DNA of 43,510 bases from a candidate division WS1 bacterium (GTDB taxonomy: Bacteria > Armatimonadota > Zipacnadia > Zipacnadales > Zipacnadaceae). The stretch covers positions 1 to 43,510 of the forward strand of contig JAAYIR010000006.1 in NCBI GenBank assembly GCA_012523355.1, read 5' to 3'. The notes beneath the pieces are model-generated. The model did not search any database. It was given only the letters and a program-made list of their open reading frames with translations, and was not told the DNA's origin. Both the position numbers and the translations under genes were made by a program. Positions 16,206 to 23,687 of the stretch are shown one piece after another (the stretch's first letter is position 1; the number at the start of each line of letters is the position of its first letter).

Positions 16206-16833
16206 GGGAAATTACCTTCTCCGCGACCCTTGCCGCAACCTGCCTGGCGGCGTGCAGCTTCGCCTCGGCGTCCGCTATCGCAGCGCGGGCCTCGGCGATG
16301 TAGGTCGTGTCGTGCAGCCCGGCCAGGTTGACTTCCACGTTCAGTCGCCCGGTCTCGAAGGCGGCGTGGGCGAGGATCGCCGCCACTCCCACGTCGCTGA
16401 GCAGATTGGGGTTGCCCTTCTCGGCCAGAGCGGGGAGGAGTTCCGCGATCTCCCCTGCCGCGGCCACGACGCCCAGGGGCACCCGCGCCGCCGACTTCAG
16501 CGCGTTTTGGATCGCCGCCTGGCGCAGAGTCTTCTCCTCGTGGGTGCCCTTGGGCATGCTGTAGGCCGCGCCGACCTCGGCATAGGCCTCGGCGTCGAGG
16601 TCGGTGAGGTCGAGCAGGCGTCCGCGCAGGGCCTGAAGCTTGTCCAGGAGCGCGCCGACCTCGGCCTCCACGGCGGCGAACTTGGGCTTGCCGACGGTGA
16701 AGGAGCCGACCATCGCCGCGGAGGCCGCGGCCAGCGCTCCAGCGAGGGCGGCAGCGCTACCGCCGCCAGGCGTGGGATCAGAACCGGCAAGGAGTTCTGT
16801 GTATTCGCGAACGGTCTGGGAAGTTAGTTGCAT
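16201..16833 (-). CDS. fchA: Methenyl-THF cyclohydrolase / formimino-THF cyclodeaminase (FchA)
   Basis: 210 residues, normal for FchA; GGGAG lies about 9 nt before ATG 16833. Family blocks: SDPTPGGGSAAALAGAL (13-29), DLTDLDAEAY, and GNPNLLSDVGVAAILAHAA near 145. It is an all-helical cytoplasmic enzyme that hydrolyses methenyl-THF to 10-formyl-THF, and in some members deaminates formimino-THF. No glutamate formiminotransferase or purine-degradation gene is near, and the neighbours (FolD, Fhs, MetF) point to the cyclohydrolase role. That role matters here because FolD lacks its cyclohydrolase Lys. It starts 34 bp after the HEPN gene, probably in one operon with it and the UroD gene. Confidence 0.92.
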   Translation of the reverse strand: MQLTSQTVREYTELLAGSDPTPGGGSAAALAGALAAASAAMVGSFTVGKPKFAAVEAEVGALLDKLQALRGRLLDLTDLDAEAYAEVGAAYSMPKGTHEEKTLRQAAIQNALKSAARVPLGVVAAAGEIAELLPALAEKGNPNLLSDVGVAAILAHAAFETGRLNVEVNLAGLHDTTYIAEARAAIADAEAKLHAARQVAARVAEKVISP

Positions 16834-16867
16834 TGCCGGGGGCTCCCTTCTAGGGACGGGTCTAGTA

Positions 16868-17563
16868 CTAGCAGCGTAAGACCTCCTCAGCTTTGGCGAG
16901 GAGCGCGTCCGTGAACGATAGCACTGCGTTCGTCATGTTGACCATGTCCTCGCGCTTCCGCTGGAACCGGTTGCGCTTGGGGGCGCCGAAATCGATGTCC
17001 ATCTCGTGGATGATCTGGTTTCGTGCTTTCAGCGCCTTGGAGATGTCTGGTTTCTTCGCGACGAGTTCGCCGGTTTCCAGGCCAAGGTGTTTGGCGGCCC
17101 TCATGACCTCGTCGAAGGACTGGAGGCTGTGCCCGGCGAGGTCCTGGGCCAGGGCATCTATGCAAGCATCCCGCGTGTTCGCCTGCAGGAGGATGTCTGC
17201 GACAAAGCCTATATTCACGCTAAGCCCCTCGTCAGCCTCGGGATCGCCGCGGCTGGCCTTGCGTACAAGGTATTTTCGCAATTCCTGCGCAGCAGTATCG
17301 TTTCTCGCGACAATGGCGGGAAGAGCGTCGCGGATTAGCTGCTTCAGTGTCTGATCGAGACCGGCACATGCGATGACAAGCATAGCCCGAAGGATGTCCT
17401 GCTCCTCGTCGGTGGGTGCCCCGCGCCGGTCCTCCCTCATGACGTCAAACACCTCCTGGAAGGTCTGGCAGGTCTCGTGGGCATAGCCCAGGATAAGGCC
17501 GGGCTTTTCGCACTCATTGGAGTAGATGTGCTTCGGCTTCGAGCGAACCTCTGACTTCGCCAT
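16868..17563 (-). CDS. HEPN-domain protein (possible RNase)
   Basis: 231 residues. The C-terminal part carries R181-N-Q-I-I-H186, the R-x4-H motif of HEPN domains, inside ALKARNQIIHEMDIDF. A helix earlier (LRAMLVIACAGLDQTLKQLI, 58-77) is typical of RiboL-PSP-type HEPN proteins. HEPN proteins are often metal-independent RNases in toxin-antitoxin or defence systems. No MNT nucleotidyltransferase or other antitoxin is adjacent, so the cellular role is open. The start is 7 nt after the UroD stop, and its Shine-Dalgarno GAGGAGGGG is formed by the last UroD codons, so translation is likely coupled. Base composition looks slightly less GC-rich than its neighbours. Such a gene inside a folate operon is odd. 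Confidence 0.75.
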   Translation of the reverse strand: MAKSEVRSKPKHIYSNECEKPGLILGYAHETCQTFQEVFDVMREDRRGAPTDEEQDILRAMLVIACAGLDQTLKQLIRDALPAIVARNDTAAQELRKYLVRKASRGDPEADEGLSVNIGFVADILLQANTRDACIDALAQDLAGHSLQSFDEVMRAAKHLGLETGELVAKKPDISKALKARNQIIHEMDIDFGAPKRNRFQRKREDMVNMTNAVLSFTDALLAKAEEVLRC

Positions 17564-17569
17564 ATGAGA

Positions 17570-18514
17570 TCACCCCTCCTCAAACAGCTCTTGCGCCACT
17601 TCGATCATGGCCAGGATGTTCTCCAGCGGGACGTCTTCCTGGACGGCCTGGGCGGGAGCGAGAAGGTACCCGCCGCCCTGGCCCAAGCGTGCGGCGACCT
17701 GTCGTGTCTCCTCCCGGACCTCTTCCGGCGTGCCGTAGGGTAGCGTCTGCTGAGTGCTTATCCCGCCCCAGAAGCACAGAGCATCGCCGAATTCGTCCTT
17801 GATAGCGCCGATGTCCATGCATTCCGGCTGGAAGGGGTTCAGCACCTGCACACCCATCTCCACCACGTCAGGGAGCACCACACGTATGTTGCCGCAGGAG
17901 TGCAGGAAGGCGAACTTGCCGGCCTCGCGGATGCGCTGGAACATCCGCGCGTGCCGGGGGCCGATGTACTTATGCCACATCTTCGGGCTCATTAGTAGTG
18001 CTTCCTGGCTGCCCCAGTCGCAGCCCAGGAGCACGCCGTCCACGTCGGCGGCGAGCACCATTTCCAGCATGTGCAGGTCGCTCTCGACGATCAGGTCAAA
18101 CAGGGCGGTGCAGTACTCCTCGTGGAGGAGCATGTCGGCCAGCAGGTTCTCCATACCCCGGAGGAACCAGGCTTTCTCAAACAATGAGGCGTAGAAGGCC
18201 ATGAGCAGGAAGGCGTCGGTGGTCTCGCGGAGATGCTGGAGAGATTCCTGCATGGTTTCGAAGGAACCGAGGCCCTGGACGTCGGGCAGGCGCGAAGGGA
18301 CGCCAGGCTCGAGCTGATCTTCGGGAACGTTGACGAATTGCCACCAGGGCGCGGGGACGTGGCGGAGGCAATTGCCGATACGGTCCTCGAGGTCCTCGCA
18401 GCCGTAGTGGGCCTTGAGCTTGGCCGAAGCTTCCTGGGTGAAGCTGAAGGAATAGGGCACTCGCCCCGTGTCCTTGTGCTTGATGGCAGAAATGACTAGT
18501 TCGCGCTTGGTCAT
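17570..18514 (-). CDS. UroD-like (MtaA/MtbA-related) methyltransferase
   Basis: 314 residues. It belongs to the uroporphyrinogen decarboxylase superfamily: it begins MTKRELVISAIKHKDTGRVP, the family start, and has GVLLGCDWGSQEALLMSP and FLHSCGNIRVVLPD. H205-x-C207 matches the zinc-ligand H-x-C of the cobamide methyltransferases MtaA and MtbA. True HemE proteins are longer (about 340-360) and would sit with heme genes; none are here. With MeTr, MetF and a corrinoid-activation protein in the window, a methyl-transfer role is more likely than heme synthesis, but the substrate is unknown. It opens the UroD-HEPN-fchA group. No strong Shine-Dalgarno precedes ATG 18514. Confidence 0.85.
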   Translation of the reverse strand: MTKRELVISAIKHKDTGRVPYSFSFTQEASAKLKAHYGCEDLEDRIGNCLRHVPAPWWQFVNVPEDQLEPGVPSRLPDVQGLGSFETMQESLQHLRETTDAFLLMAFYASLFEKAWFLRGMENLLADMLLHEEYCTALFDLIVESDLHMLEMVLAADVDGVLLGCDWGSQEALLMSPKMWHKYIGPRHARMFQRIREAGKFAFLHSCGNIRVVLPDVVEMGVQVLNPFQPECMDIGAIKDEFGDALCFWGGISTQQTLPYGTPEEVREETRQVAARLGQGGGYLLAPAQAVQEDVPLENILAMIEVAQELFEEG

Positions 18515-18530
18515 GATTTCGTATTGGTGC

Positions 18531-18550
18531 CACAGGCCTGGAAACCTGTG
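18531..18550. repeat. Small inverted repeat before the UroD-like gene
   Basis: CACAGG (18531-18536) and CCTGTG (18545-18550) flank an 8-nt loop, 17 nt upstream of the UroD start. It could be an operator or a leader hairpin. The remainder of this 289-bp intergenic region is described in the two palindrome entries that follow; no gene is seen in it. Confidence 0.4.
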
Positions 18551-18641
18551 CTACTGTCGTCCGGTTGTGGGCAGCGTCGGGTGCGTTCTCGCCAGCCAGG
18601 CCCTCACCTGCGCCGCGAACTGCTTGACACCACGCCAGGGC

Positions 18642-18681
18642 CGTAAGTAGATCGCTAATGCATATTAGTGATCCGCTTACG
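18642..18681. repeat. 40-bp AT-rich palindrome
   Basis: Outer arms CGTAAG (18642-18647) and CTTACG (18676-18681), then GATC/GATC, then CTAAT-GCAT-ATTAG at the centre. It is noticeably AT-rich for this region. It could be a regulator-binding site or a cruciform; it lies between the fhs stop and the UroD start. Confidence 0.65.
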
Positions 18682-18690
18682 ATTTCCCCG

Positions 18691-18800
18691 GAGGCCTGGG
18701 TACAACCCCACGCCCCACAGCCGGAGGCTGCTCGGGGTCCCCTCTACCCAGCGAATTCGATGAGAATTCGCGCGGGGAGAGGGGTTGGGCGTGAGGCCTC
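18691..18800. repeat. 110-bp multi-branched inverted-repeat element after fhs
   Basis: Terminal arms GAGGCCT (18691-18697) and AGGCCTC (18794-18800); next CACGCCC (18709-18715) with GGGCGTG (18787-18793). Inside are two stems: CAGCC-GGA-GGCTG (18718-18730), and CCCCTCT (18739-18745) with AGAGGGG (18778-18784) enclosing GCGAATTC/GAATTCGC. It ends 4 nt before the fhs stop, so it is the 3' region of that transcript. It may be a terminator-like structure or a mobile miniature repeat. Confidence 0.6.
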
Positions 18801-18803
18801 TGC

Positions 18804-20501
18804 CTAGAACAGCCCGACGATATTGCCGTTGTCGTCCAGGTCAACGTCCACCGCTGCGGGACGGGTGGGCAGGGCCGGCATGGTGCTCATCTCGCCGCAC
18901 AGCGGGTACAGGAACCCGGCGCCCACCGAGGGCCGGATGTCGCGGATGGGTAGAGTGAAGCCGGGAGCCACGTTCTTCACGTCCGGGTCGTGGGTGAAGG
19001 AAAGATGGGTTTTGGCCATGCAGATCGGGAGCTTGTCCAGGCCCTGCTTGGTGAACTGCTTGATTTTCTTCTCGGCTACTGGGGAGTACTGCACCTCACC
19101 GGCGCGGTAGATCTCCCGGGCGATGGTCTCGATCTTCTCCTTGATGGGGGCCTCGAGCGGGTACAGGAATTTAAGCTCCGAAGGCTTGTCGGCTGCGGCT
19201 ATCACCGCCTCAGCCAAGGCCGCGCCTCCCTCGCCGCCCTGGCTGTGCACCAGCGACTCCACGGCGGCCTCAGCGCCGGCGCTGAGCGCGGCCGCCCGCA
19301 CTATCTCCGTCTCCTCCGGCGTGTCATAGGGGAAGGCGTTGAGGGCTACGACCACGGGCACGCCGAACTTGCGCAGGTTCTCGATGTGCTGGCTCAGATT
19401 CTGCGCGCCCTTCTCCGTAGCGGCGGGATTAGGCTTCATGATCTCTTCCATCGGCGGCTTCTTGCCCGGCTTCTGCTGGAAGGCGCCGCCGTGCATTTTG
19501 AGGGCCTTGACAGTGGCGACGATGACCACTGCATTGGGGGCCAGGCCTGCGGCACGGCATTTAATGTCCATGAACTTCTCCGCGCCGATGTCCGCGCCAA
19601 AGCCGGCCTCGGTGACCACGTACTCGCCGAGCTTGAGGGCAATCTGGTCGGCGACGATGGAGTTGCAGCCGATGGCGATGTTGGCAAACGGCCCCGCATG
19701 CACAAAGGCCGGGCCTCCGTCGAGCCGCTGCATGAGGTTGGGCATGAGAGCGTCCTTCATCAGGACGGCCATGGCGCCGGCGGCGCCGAGATTTTCGGCG
19801 GTAACGGGCTTGCCTGCGCGGTTGAGGCCGATCTGGATGCGTCCCAGACGATGGCGGAGATCCTGCAGGCTGGTGGTCAGCGCGAGGATGGCCATGATCT
19901 CGGAGGCGACGGCGATGTCAAATTGTGCTTCGCGAGGCACCCCGCCCTTGGCGCCACCCAGACCGGTGACGATATGGCGCAGCGCCACGTCGTTCATGTC
20001 CACGACGCGGTTCCAGGAAAGGGACTGGGGGTCAAGGTCCTCGGGGTTACCGTGCCAGAGGGAGGCGTCAATCATCGCCGCGAGCAGGTTGTTGGCTGCG
20101 CCGACGGCGTGAATATCGCCGGTGAAGTGCAGATTCAGGTCCTCCATGGGGACGACCTGGGCGTAGCCGCCGCCGGCGGCGCCGCCCTTGATGCCGAACA
20201 CGGGGCCCATGGAGGGCTGACGGAGGGTGCAGATAGCCTGCTTGCCGACGTACTGCAGGCCCTGGGCAAGACCGATGGTGGTCACCGTCTTGCCCTCGCC
20301 CAGCGGGGTGGGGGTGATGGCGGTTACCAGCACATACTTGCCCTGGGGGCGGTCGGCGAGGCGGTCGCGCACCTCCAGGTGCACCTTGGCTTTGTAGTGG
20401 CCGTACATCTCAAGTTCGTCGGATTGCAGACCCATTCCCTCGGCCACGTCGGTAATGGGGCGCAGGGTTGCGGCCTGGGCGATTTCCAGGTCAGTCAACA
20501 T
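18804..20501 (-). CDS. fhs: Formate-tetrahydrofolate ligase
   Basis: 565 residues from ATG 20501, with AAAGGAG at 20513-20519 (11 nt spacing); upstream in-frame codons would read through the hairpin leader and are rejected. It makes 10-formyl-THF from formate, THF and ATP. The N-terminus LTDLEIAQAATLRPI is typical, and the ATP loop is TPLGEGKT (65-72). Further blocks: LRQPSMGPVFGIKGGAAGGG, NLHFTGDIHAVGAANNLLAA, FANIAIGCNS, and VVALNAFPYDTPEE. Length fits the family (about 555-580). It has its own promoter (20601-20629) after the histidine kinase gene and begins the folate part of the minus-strand run. Confidence 0.96.
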   Translation of the reverse strand: MLTDLEIAQAATLRPITDVAEGMGLQSDELEMYGHYKAKVHLEVRDRLADRPQGKYVLVTAITPTPLGEGKTVTTIGLAQGLQYVGKQAICTLRQPSMGPVFGIKGGAAGGGYAQVVPMEDLNLHFTGDIHAVGAANNLLAAMIDASLWHGNPEDLDPQSLSWNRVVDMNDVALRHIVTGLGGAKGGVPREAQFDIAVASEIMAILALTTSLQDLRHRLGRIQIGLNRAGKPVTAENLGAAGAMAVLMKDALMPNLMQRLDGGPAFVHAGPFANIAIGCNSIVADQIALKLGEYVVTEAGFGADIGAEKFMDIKCRAAGLAPNAVVIVATVKALKMHGGAFQQKPGKKPPMEEIMKPNPAATEKGAQNLSQHIENLRKFGVPVVVALNAFPYDTPEETEIVRAAALSAGAEAAVESLVHSQGGEGGAALAEAVIAAADKPSELKFLYPLEAPIKEKIETIAREIYRAGEVQYSPVAEKKIKQFTKQGLDKLPICMAKTHLSFTHDPDVKNVAPGFTLPIRDIRPSVGAGFLYPLCGEMSTMPALPTRPAAVDVDLDDNGNIVGLF

Positions 20502-20529
20502 GGTAGGACTCTCTCCTTTACGTGTAGGG

Positions 20530-20583
20530 CGGGGGCTCGAACCCCGTCTCAACTCGAGACCGCACCACAAGGGCGTGGTGCGG
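20530..20583 (-). ncRNA. Three-hairpin leader RNA of fhs with a T-loop-like stem
   Basis: On the minus strand, in order: a perfect 9-bp stem CCGCACCAC-GCCCTT-GTGGTGCGG (20560-20583), a 5-bp stem GTCTC-GAGTT-GAGAC (20546-20560), and a stem CGGGG-TTCGAGC-CCCCG (20530-20546). The last has a 7-nt loop matching the tRNA T-loop consensus TTCRANY. They lie between the predicted transcription start (about 20594) and the Shine-Dalgarno, so they are in the 5' leader. No matching acceptor 5' strand or anticodon loop is present, so it is not a tRNA. It is a possible cis-regulatory RNA, or a mobile hairpin repeat or tRNA 3' remnant. Confidence 0.45.
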
Positions 20584-20600
20584 CTGAGTTATGAATGCTG

Positions 20601-20629
20601 AGTATACTTTTTCCCGGGCAAGGAGACAA
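20601..20629 (-). promoter_or_regulatory. Sigma70-type promoter of fhs
   Basis: On the minus strand, TTGTCT (-35, 20624-20629) and TATACT (-10, 20601-20606) are separated by exactly 17 bp. Matches are 4 of 6 and 5 of 6. The start point would be near 20594, about 93 nt before the fhs ATG. It separates fhs from the upstream histidine kinase gene. Confidence 0.6.
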
Positions 20630-20746
20630 TCCTTTTCTGTGGCCCCAGAGATCCAAAGTCAACTCACGAGGCAGGGGGGGTATTCGAAGTGCTCTCAGCG
20701 CGTCCGGGGGTGGACGAAGACTGAGCGCCGCCGTTAAGGGAGGAGG

Positions 20747-23572
20747 TCAAGTCAGGGAGAGAGGGGCGCGGAGGGTTATGCGGGTGCCTTGCCCCAGAGT
20801 GGAGTCTATCTCGATGCTGCCGCCCTGGAATTCCAGCCGCTCGCGGATGTTGAACAAGCCAAAACTTTCGCTGTGCACGGCCGAATCAGTGGCGCGCGCG
20901 GGGTCGAAGCCCCGGCCATCGTCTTCCACCTCCAGGCGGACCAGGCCGCCTTCGCGTGCGAGGCGCAGAGTGGCATGCCGGGCCTGGGCATGTTTGGCGA
21001 CGTTCGCCAAAAGCTCGCGGACCGATTCGTAGAGTAGACCGCGCATGTCCTCGGCCAGGGGCTTATCCGCGCCATCGTCTTCCAGAGCGCAGGTGAAGCC
21101 GTAGCGATCGTCAGTCTGAGAAGCGAGCCATTCCAGGGCGGCCTCCAGGCCGAGCTCGGAAAGGATGGGCGGGCTGAGTTCAAAGGTTAAGGTGCGGGTA
21201 TACCCGATGACCTGGTCGAGCAGGCCGGATACTTCGCTGACCAGGGGGCCAGCAGACTGCTCGCAGGCCTGTCCCAGCAGGCCCAGTTTGAGCTTGGAGA
21301 GCGCCAGGGTCTGGCTGATGTGATCGTGTAGGCCGGTGGCGATACGGCGACGCTCGCGCTCCTCGGCCAGGGCCAGTTCGGTGGCCAGGGTGCGCAGGTT
21401 CTCCTGGTACAGGGCGCGATCCTGATCGGCCTGGACGCGTTCGGTGATGTCTCGGGCGGAGGCGAAGACCCCCAGAATCTCGCCCTGCTCGTTACGGTAG
21501 ACAGTGGCGTTGTAGAGAACCGAGGTAGCGTGACCATCAGCGGATACGATCTCCAGGGGATAGTCGGTTACCTGGCCCTCGCGGAAGGCCTCTTCATAGC
21601 CCCCACGAGCGGCGTCGGGATCGGTGAAGTAGTCGGAGAAGTCGGTCCCGATCAGCTCCTCTCGCGATCGGCCCGTGACACGTTCCGTGGCCCGGTTTAC
21701 GTCCGTGACGGTCCCGTCGGCAGAGATGGTCACCAGCGGGTCGAGGCTGGCCTCGATCAGCCCGCGGTTATATGCGTAAGCGGCATGAAGCGCCTTCTCG
21801 GCCTCGCGCTGTTCGGTGCGGTCCGTACCGATGGCGAGCAGGCCCTGCAGGTCGCCCCGGTCGTTGCGCAGGGGGCGGTTGGACCAAGCGAGCCACTTGC
21901 GCTGCCCGTCGCGGGTGAGGCCCTCGCACTCACTGTGGGGATGCTGTTCAGGATGGGCCACTACCGCAGCGATGAGCGAGGCCAGGTCTTGGCCCTCGGT
22001 GTCGGCAGGCGGGAAGATGGTGCCCACGGCGGGCTGGCCCAGAAGCTCTTCCTCGGTCCAGCCAAAGAAGCGTGCGGCGAAGGGGTTGACGAAGGTCAGA
22101 CGGCCCTCGGTGTCGGTGCTGAGCACGATGACATTGGCACTCTCTACCAGGGAGCGGTACTTGGCTTCGCTGGCTTCCAGAGCGTTCTCCAGGGCGCGGT
22201 GTTCGGTGACGTCCAGCCCGACGGCCACGACGTACTCCACCTCGTCCCGCTCGTCGAGCAGGACCGAGTTGTTCCAGTTGATCAGACGGCGCTTTCCGCT
22301 GCGGGTGACCCAGTAGTTGGCATGTTGATTAGGCAGGTTGCACAGCAGTTCACCGAAGACACGCTTGACCTCTTCGGCCTCCTCGGGGACGAGCAGGATG
22401 TCCCAGAAGGGCCGATCCTGGAGTTCCGCCAGGGTGTAGCCGGTAAGCTTCTCGCAGGCGCGGTTGAAGGTGACAATGTGGCCACGGCGATTGAAGACCA
22501 CGACCAGACTGGCTGCGGTGTCCAGAACCGCAGTGGTGAAGGCGTGTTGAACACGGAGCTGTTCAGCAGTCAACTGCAGTTGCTGAGTGCGCTCCTCGAC
22601 CAGTTCCTGAAGCTGTTCACGGTGCCGACGAAGTTCTTCTTCCTGGGAGCGGCGTTCGGTGACGTCAATCAGAGCCACGACGGCGGCCACGATCTTCCCG
22701 CTGGTGTCCCGAATGGGGATGGCGTCGGCGCGGATGATGCCGCGCGTGCCGTCGTCGCGTTGGATCTCCCAGTCCTCTTCGACCACAATCTCGCCATGCA
22801 TCAAAGCCCGGTAGAGGGGCAAGTGAGGCAACTTCACCGGGCGGCGGGCGCCAGGGCGGTACTGGGGCAGGCGGCTGAAGTCCTGCAGAGTGTGGGGGGA
22901 GGCCTCAGGCTGGCGCCATATCTCGCGGACCTCGTCATTCACGAGAATGATGTTGCCCGATTCCGCCTCCGCGACCAGAATGCCCACGGGAATCTGATCC
23001 AAAATGGCCTGCAAGAGCATGCGTTCATGTTCAAGCTCAGCTTGAGTCAATTTGCGGTCAGTGATGTCCAGGCCAAACTCCAGGACAAGTTGTGAGCCGT
23101 CAGCGTCCTGGAAGGGGTAGTCGTGGACCTCGTAGATGCTAGAGTGAGGGCTGAGCCATTCCCAGACTACGGGCGTTCCAGTGGTCAGGCAGGCAAGGCT
23201 CTTGCAGTCCTGGCACCTGGTTCTGCGCCCGAAGAGGAACTTGTAGCAGGGCTGGTCGCCGGGGTCGCCAAACAGGTCCAAGAACCGCTGGTTGACAAAC
23301 CGGAAACGGTAGTCTGGCGTGAGCACACAGCAATAGCCGGGGATGAGATTGAGCAGGGAGAAGAAACTCTGGTCGCGGGTCGGTCCCGACGGGCCCTCCC
23401 CGCGCAGCTCCGAGCGGGCAGGCTGCAAGTCGTCAAGGAGGCGGGAGAGCTCCCTGGAGGCCTCCTGCACTGCGGCGGCAGCCTGCTCGGAGGGTGCCTG
23501 CAGTTGTTCCTGCAGGCCGGCCAAGTACCGACACGCCTCCTCCAATCGTCGGGCAAGGTCCGTTTGTGTCAT
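20747..23572 (-). CDS. Five-PAS sensor histidine kinase (HisKA_3/NarL-type)
   Basis: About 941 residues from ATG 23572 (MTQTDLARRLEEAC); no clear Shine-Dalgarno, start chosen because upstream sequence is non-coding in character. A short coiled-coil is followed by five PAS domains, each closing with the DxT(E/D)R signature (DITDRK, DVTERR, DVTEHR, DRTEQR, DITERV). PAS1 has four close cysteines (about 107-126, C-x10-C-x2-C-x4-C). The dimerisation helix RRRIATGLHDHISQTLALSK (His near 745) is HisKA_3 type, followed by HATPase_c: ELLANVAKHAQ (N box) and DDGRGFDP (G box). No membrane segment, so it is a cytoplasmic sensor. HisKA_3 kinases normally pair with LuxR-type regulators; none is in the window, so it is an orphan here. 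The signal may be redox or metal-related given PAS1. Confidence 0.92.
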   Translation of the reverse strand: MTQTDLARRLEEACRYLAGLQEQLQAPSEQAAAAVQEASRELSRLLDDLQPARSELRGEGPSGPTRDQSFFSLLNLIPGYCCVLTPDYRFRFVNQRFLDLFGDPGDQPCYKFLFGRRTRCQDCKSLACLTTGTPVVWEWLSPHSSIYEVHDYPFQDADGSQLVLEFGLDITDRKLTQAELEHERMLLQAILDQIPVGILVAEAESGNIILVNDEVREIWRQPEASPHTLQDFSRLPQYRPGARRPVKLPHLPLYRALMHGEIVVEEDWEIQRDDGTRGIIRADAIPIRDTSGKIVAAVVALIDVTERRSQEEELRRHREQLQELVEERTQQLQLTAEQLRVQHAFTTAVLDTAASLVVVFNRRGHIVTFNRACEKLTGYTLAELQDRPFWDILLVPEEAEEVKRVFGELLCNLPNQHANYWVTRSGKRRLINWNNSVLLDERDEVEYVVAVGLDVTEHRALENALEASEAKYRSLVESANVIVLSTDTEGRLTFVNPFAARFFGWTEEELLGQPAVGTIFPPADTEGQDLASLIAAVVAHPEQHPHSECEGLTRDGQRKWLAWSNRPLRNDRGDLQGLLAIGTDRTEQREAEKALHAAYAYNRGLIEASLDPLVTISADGTVTDVNRATERVTGRSREELIGTDFSDYFTDPDAARGGYEEAFREGQVTDYPLEIVSADGHATSVLYNATVYRNEQGEILGVFASARDITERVQADQDRALYQENLRTLATELALAEERERRRIATGLHDHISQTLALSKLKLGLLGQACEQSAGPLVSEVSGLLDQVIGYTRTLTFELSPPILSELGLEAALEWLASQTDDRYGFTCALEDDGADKPLAEDMRGLLYESVRELLANVAKHAQARHATLRLAREGGLVRLEVEDDGRGFDPARATDSAVHSESFGLFNIRERLEFQGGSIEIDSTLGQGTRITLRAPLSLT

Positions 23573-23687
23573 GTGGTAGTCGTTCTCGTCGTCAGAGCAT
23601 TGCCGGTGTGGTGGGCCATAGACAGGCGATGCTCCGGGGGAAGTCACCCCGGCGCGCTGGACAGAAGCGCGGCAACCTGTAATCGTC

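Noticed and set aside
16868-17563. A complete toxin-antitoxin or defence system around the HEPN gene.
   Set aside because: The adjacent genes are a UroD-like methyltransferase and fchA; no antitoxin, nucleotidyltransferase or other defence component is present.
17570-18514. Calling the UroD-like protein uroporphyrinogen decarboxylase (HemE).
   Set aside because: It is shorter than HemE, lacks heme-gene context and has an H-x-C motif and neighbours fitting the methyltransferase branch.
18628-18657. A plus-strand promoter TTGACA-N18-TAGATC.
   Set aside because: The -10 is poor (3 of 6), and it would transcribe antisense into the fhs 3' end with no plus-strand gene downstream.
6517-20501. A complete Wood-Ljungdahl (acetogenesis) operon.
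   Set aside because: Only methyl-branch enzymes are present; CODH/ACS subunits, corrinoid Fe-S protein and formate dehydrogenase are absent from the window.
20523-20583. A tRNA gene on the minus strand, because of the T-arm-like CGGGG-TTCGAGC-CCCCG followed by CCCTACA.
   Set aside because: No matching 5' acceptor strand (TGTAGGG) lies at tRNA distance, the larger stem has a 6-nt loop with no U33/anticodon pattern, and there is no D-arm. Kept only as a leader hairpin.
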